15,494 bases of DNA, taken from assembly GCA_030637845.1 (NCBI GenBank), contig DAOWFT010000007.1, positions 1 to 15,494 on the forward strand. Direction: 5' to 3'. The notes below the pieces were generated by a model, which saw only the letters and a list, made by a program, of their open reading frames with translations, was not told the origin of the DNA and ran no database searches. Numbering within the stretch: position 1 is the first letter of the stretch; each line of letters begins with the position of its first letter. A program made the position numbers and the translations under genes. The stretch is from Thalassospiraceae bacterium (GTDB taxonomy: Bacteria; Pseudomonadota; Alphaproteobacteria; Rhodospirillales; Magnetovibrionaceae). Below, piece after piece: positions 12,408 through 15,494 of this stretch.

Positions 12408-13337
12408 ATGAGAGCCATCGTAATAGGATTAATTGTTGCTGCGGTCTTTCTTGCCGGGGGTACCGCATACCTTCTGAGCAGTTACCTCAGCACACAAGAA
12501 GCGAACATTGCCGCGCAAGCGCCGAAGGAATCCGGAATCAAAGTTATGGTTGCCGGTATCGACCTTCCTCCTGGAACCCCATTAAACGCAAGCAACGTTA
12601 GCTGGCAGGGTTGGCCGGAAGACAGTCTAAACGATGAATTTATAACTAAAGAATCCAGCGAAGATCCTGTGGGCGACCTTGAAAAAGAAAAAAGCGTTGT
12701 TCGTAATATGTTCGCCAAGGGTGATCCGATTATCAGGCGCAAATTGCACTCACCAAAAAATGGTGGCTTCATGCCGGGAACTATAAAACCTGGAATGCGC
12801 GCTGTAATAATAGCCGTTAATAAACAAACCGCTTCCGGTGGATTTATCCTTCCCGGTGACAGAGTAGATGTTTTGTTGGGGCACACCCTTCTCAAGCAGG
12901 CATTGACAAATAAAGACCCCAACGCCGAGCTTCCATTGATGAACAGGGTGACCGAAATAATAATGGAAGACATTTTAGTTATTGCCGTTAATGGAAACGT
13001 GGGCCCTGCCCCATCAGGCGCCCCTGCCCCGGCAGTCTTGGAGGTTCTTCTTGAAGTGACCCCCAAACAAGCAGAAAAAATAATTACCGCAAGAAAAATG
13101 GGCGAGCTGTCTATTTTGTTGCGTCCGCTTGAAAGTGTGGACAGCTATCCTAGCGGTCAAGGCCCGGGGTACACCACCGACATAGAAGTAAGTCCAACTC
13201 TTTCTTCGCTTGACGCGGTTCTTGACGGAAAACGCATCACAGCAAGCAGCGAAAGCAAAAGCAAAAGCACCCCAAGCACGGTAAAGCCTGCTCAACCGGT
13301 TGGACAACCATCTGCTAAAATAAAGGTCTTCAAGTAG
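12408..13337 (+). CDS. cpaB: Flp/Tad pilus assembly protein CpaB (RcpC)
   Basis: CpaB is an inner-membrane-anchored periplasmic protein of the Tad pilus machine, thought to work with the CpaC secretin. The 309 residues start with an anchor or signal helix (MRAIVIGLIVAAVFLAGG), followed by a SAF-type domain beginning IKVMVAGIDLPPGTPLNASN (44-63) and running to about 115, the family motif GGFILPGDRVDVLL (144-157), and a domain with LEVLLEVTPKQAEKI before a Ser/Lys/Pro-rich tail. The first ATG is used; the ribosome site is weak (AAGG 14 bases upstream). cpaC follows on the same strand with a short gap. No flp pilin or cpaA prepilin peptidase gene precedes it in this window. Confidence 0.93.
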   Translation: MRAIVIGLIVAAVFLAGGTAYLLSSYLSTQEANIAAQAPKESGIKVMVAGIDLPPGTPLNASNVSWQGWPEDSLNDEFITKESSEDPVGDLEKEKSVVRNMFAKGDPIIRRKLHSPKNGGFMPGTIKPGMRAVIIAVNKQTASGGFILPGDRVDVLLGHTLLKQALTNKDPNAELPLMNRVTEIIMEDILVIAVNGNVGPAPSGAPAPAVLEVLLEVTPKQAEKIITARKMGELSILLRPLESVDSYPSGQGPGYTTDIEVSPTLSSLDAVLDGKRITASSESKSKSTPSTVKPAQPVGQPSAKIKVFK

Positions 13338-13394
13338 TCAACAAACAGAAAATAAATGACGAAAAGTGACTGGCGACCAAGGAAATTGATTATT

Positions 13395-14822
13395 ATGAAA
13401 TTAAATATTGTTAAACTTTTTTCAGCAGTTGCGACGGTGGCAGTGCTAACCGCGAACTTCTCGCTTGCGCAGGAAGTTCCCAGCAGGTCGGCGCCGACTA
13501 AAGCCGCACCACAGGCTGCGTGGAAATCTGGTGACGAACCAATAACGCTGCAGGCAAACCTGAGCAAAAGCACCCCGGTCAATGTTCCCAGCTTTATTAA
13601 CGAAGTTCACTTCGGACAGCCCGGCGTTGCCGAACTGATACGCCTACCCAGACGAAACGCCAAAACTGGAAACAACGCGTACATCATTGGTCGGTCAATT
13701 GGTTCAACATTCATGTTTATCACCAACTCTCGCGGCAATGTTGTGTTTGAAGCAAATATCGAGGTTGGCATGGATGGCAACGGCATCAGATCGGCATTAC
13801 GTGACATGATGCCCGATGAAAAAATCGATGTAATTGTTCACCGCAACAAGGTTTTCCTTAAAGGTTATGTTCGCACAGCGATAGCATCGGCCAAGGCCGT
13901 AGACATCGCCAAAGGCTTTGTTACCGACCCTGCCGACATAAACAATTCCATTGAAATACTTGGCAGCCAGCAGGTTATTATGCAGGTTCGAATTGCAGAA
14001 ATAAGGCGCACCGCGCTTAAACAGCTTGGGGTTAACTTGGGCTTTGATATGCTTGGTGCTGCGGGTAGCCGCGGTGTTAGCTTTGCCACCACCGGGGCAA
14101 ACTTTGCCGCCCTCCCCTTGAGCCTCGCCACCTCTGGTGTGATAAATACCGGCATGGGCGCACTTGGCCCCATAACATTTGATGTGCTTGAAAGACAGGG
14201 CATGGCCAAAACCCTGGCCGAGCCAACACTAACCGCTCAATCTGGTGAAGATGCTTCATTCCTTGCCGGTGGTTCAGTTCCGGTACCGACACTGGATTCC
14301 AACGGCAATGTTTCAACCACCATGCTGCCCTATGGTATTGGTCTTGATTTCACTCCAACCGTACTGGATAAGGGGCACATCAATCTGGTGGTCAGCACCA
14401 CGGTTAGCGATCTTGACTGGACCAATGCGGTGGCGGGCACCCCCGGGCTGACAGAAAAAACAACCTCGACCACGGTTGATCTTCCCAGCGGCGGAACTCT
14501 TTTCATCGCCGGATTAATAAAAAACAATATCGATAATAATATTGATGGCGTTCCGGGCCTTAAAGACCTGCCAATTTTGGGATCGCTGTTCAGAAGCGAA
14601 GCGTTTCAAAGCGAAGAAACGGAACTGGTAATTACCATGACGGCTTATCTTGCTAAACCTGTAAGCAACGCTAGCAGGCTGGCATTACCCACCGATGGTT
14701 TTGCCCCTGCATCTGACATTGATTTTTATCTTCTTGGTCGCTTGCACAAAACTTATACCAAGCGCGAGCTGCCGGCCTACGCCACCCCGCTGGCTGGGCC
14801 CTATGGCTATATAATGGAGTAA
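13395..14822 (+). CDS. cpaC: Tad pilus outer-membrane secretin CpaC (RcpA)
   Basis: CpaC forms the outer-membrane channel through which the Flp pilus leaves the cell. From this start the protein has 475 residues: signal peptide (MKLNIVKLFSAVATVAVLTA, likely cut after SLA near residue 25), a pilus-formation N-terminal domain (about 48-125), a BON-like segment (130-190, VHRNKVFLKGYVRT) and the secretin core (about 195-420) with QVRIAEIRRT, LAEPTLTAQSGEDASFLAGG (275-293), YGIGLDFTPTV and the terminal VPGLKDLPILGSLFRS (386-401). An in-frame ATG at 13356 would add 13 residues before the signal peptide; 13395 is preferred because AAGGA precedes it at 13379-13383 and the signal then starts normally, although the spacing of 11 is long. 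It lies between cpaB and cpaD in one operon. Confidence 0.94.
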   Translation: MKLNIVKLFSAVATVAVLTANFSLAQEVPSRSAPTKAAPQAAWKSGDEPITLQANLSKSTPVNVPSFINEVHFGQPGVAELIRLPRRNAKTGNNAYIIGRSIGSTFMFITNSRGNVVFEANIEVGMDGNGIRSALRDMMPDEKIDVIVHRNKVFLKGYVRTAIASAKAVDIAKGFVTDPADINNSIEILGSQQVIMQVRIAEIRRTALKQLGVNLGFDMLGAAGSRGVSFATTGANFAALPLSLATSGVINTGMGALGPITFDVLERQGMAKTLAEPTLTAQSGEDASFLAGGSVPVPTLDSNGNVSTTMLPYGIGLDFTPTVLDKGHINLVVSTTVSDLDWTNAVAGTPGLTEKTTSTTVDLPSGGTLFIAGLIKNNIDNNIDGVPGLKDLPILGSLFRSEAFQSEETELVITMTAYLAKPVSNASRLALPTDGFAPASDIDFYLLGRLHKTYTKRELPAYATPLAGPYGYIME

Positions 14823-14827
14823 GCGAC

Positions 14828-15454
14828 ATGACCTTAAAAAATAAATCATTCATATCGTCTGTTCGCTTTCTTGCTGTTGTCGGCGCGGTTGCCGCATCAA
14901 TATCGGGTTGCGCGAAAACTAATGTTTCAGATGTTGGAAACATAACGGAAACCCACCCCATTCAGGTAACGCGCGAACAGATAAGCATCACCATTTCGTT
15001 ACCCGAAAGCGGCGGCCAGCTAAGCAATGACGATGCCCGTCGCTTCAAAAGCTTCCTGCGTGATTACGTCCAACGTGGTCGCACCCAGGTAACGGTTGAA
15101 ACGGTCACCCCGATTGAGGCAAGCGCAGTTTTAACCGCAAACGGTTTTCGGGCCGGCGAACTTAATTTCATTTCAGACGTGACCATTCCTGCGCCAAATG
15201 CAATTTTAAGCTTCACCGCAAACGCCGCCATTGTTCCCGAGTGCGGCGATTGGTCTGACAACGATTCGTTTAATCCATCCAACCTGCCTTATGATAATTT
15301 TGGCTGCGCCAATCGTCGTAACACGGGCCTTACGGTTGCAGACCCCGGAGATTTAATTCAGTCGCAACCAATTAGCGGTGGTGGCGCGGCAAGAAGCGAT
15401 GCGGCCATAGGCGCGTACAGCACACCCGCAGCAACCACTACTACGGCTCAATGA
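14828..15454 (+). CDS. cpaD: Tad pilus lipoprotein CpaD
   Basis: CpaD is the small lipoprotein that accompanies the CpaC secretin. The 208 residues begin with a lipoprotein signal, MTLKNKSFISSVRFLAVVGA, and lipobox ISGC (Cys28) followed by Ala, which fits outer-membrane sorting. The family C-terminal signature is clear: PECGDWSDN (Cys139) and NLPYDNFGCANRRN (Cys160), then TVADPGDLIQSQP, with the two Cys likely forming a disulfide. The Ala/Thr-rich last 20 residues look unstructured. The gene starts 5 bases after the cpaC stop and its TGA is overlapped by the ATG region of the next frame. Confidence 0.93.
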   Translation: MTLKNKSFISSVRFLAVVGAVAASISGCAKTNVSDVGNITETHPIQVTREQISITISLPESGGQLSNDDARRFKSFLRDYVQRGRTQVTVETVTPIEASAVLTANGFRAGELNFISDVTIPAPNAILSFTANAAIVPECGDWSDNDSFNPSNLPYDNFGCANRRNTGLTVADPGDLIQSQPISGGGAARSDAAIGAYSTPAATTTTAQ

Positions 15455-15462
15455 GGCAGAAA

Positions 15463-15494
15463 ATGTATTTTGAATTTAACAACATAACATCTAA
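15463..15494 (+). CDS. Start of the next Tad gene, probably CpaE (cut by window end)
   Basis: A frame opens at ATG 15463 and stays open to the window end, reading MYFEFNNITS. GAGG stands 6 bases upstream, a good ribosome site. An alternative in-frame ATG at 15451 overlaps the cpaD stop as ATGA. Ten residues are too few to identify the product; CpaE is expected because it usually follows cpaD. Confidence 0.5.
   Translation, partial: MYFEFNNITS

Noticed and set aside
12482..13066. 194-codon minus-strand frame opposite cpaB
   Set aside because: Antisense to the conserved SAF and PGDRVDV motifs of CpaB; no upstream signals.

Overview
The window reads as chromosomal DNA of an alphaproteobacterium of moderate G+C. 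The evidence is an alphaproteobacterial-type Tad/Flp pilus cluster (cpaB, cpaC, cpaD), a MarR regulator of a type I associate with this class, a PleD-like response regulator/diguanylate cyclase and a DUF6166 protein. A Rhodospirillales-like marine or aquatic bacterium would fit, but this is inference. I see no tRNA, rRNA, CRISPR array, insertion sequence, integrase or phage gene.

Bases 1-6724 hold the de novo NAD block. nadA (its 5' end lies outside the window) overlaps nadC by ATGA. A membrane histidine kinase on the minus strand then separates nadC from nadB. nadB is followed closely by a short-chain dehydrogenase-like gene that lacks the catalytic Tyr/Lys, and by a GmhB/HisB-N-like HAD phosphatase. 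Together NadB, NadA and NadC turn L-aspartate plus dihydroxyacetone phosphate plus PRPP into nicotinate mononucleotide.

Bases 6721-9272 are regulatory and on the minus strand: an Hpt-REC-REC-GGDEF protein (probable c-di-GMP synthase), a 42-codon ORF that overlaps its start and sits behind a hairpin, a structured gap, and a MarR regulator with a readable promoter and an operator-like palindrome. Two convergent gene pairs (nadC/kinase and HAD/GGDEF) overlap at their stop codons.

Bases 9382-12407 hold a large multi-membrane protein of GT-C/STT3-like appearance. After it come a 48-codon hydrophobic small ORF and a DUF6166 gene on the minus strand, then a structured, repeat-bearing upstream region with no convincing gene.

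Bases 12408 to the end start a Tad pilus operon: cpaB, cpaC, cpaD and the first codons of the next gene (cpaE expected). The c-di-GMP enzyme and the kinase could feed into a surface-attachment programme that includes this pilus, but nothing in the sequence proves a link.

The least described material is in the gaps: the leader ORF with hairpin before the GGDEF gene, the 48-codon ORF, the hairpin and paired 12-bp tandem repeats before cpaB, and the palindromes at the marR and DUF6166 promoters.
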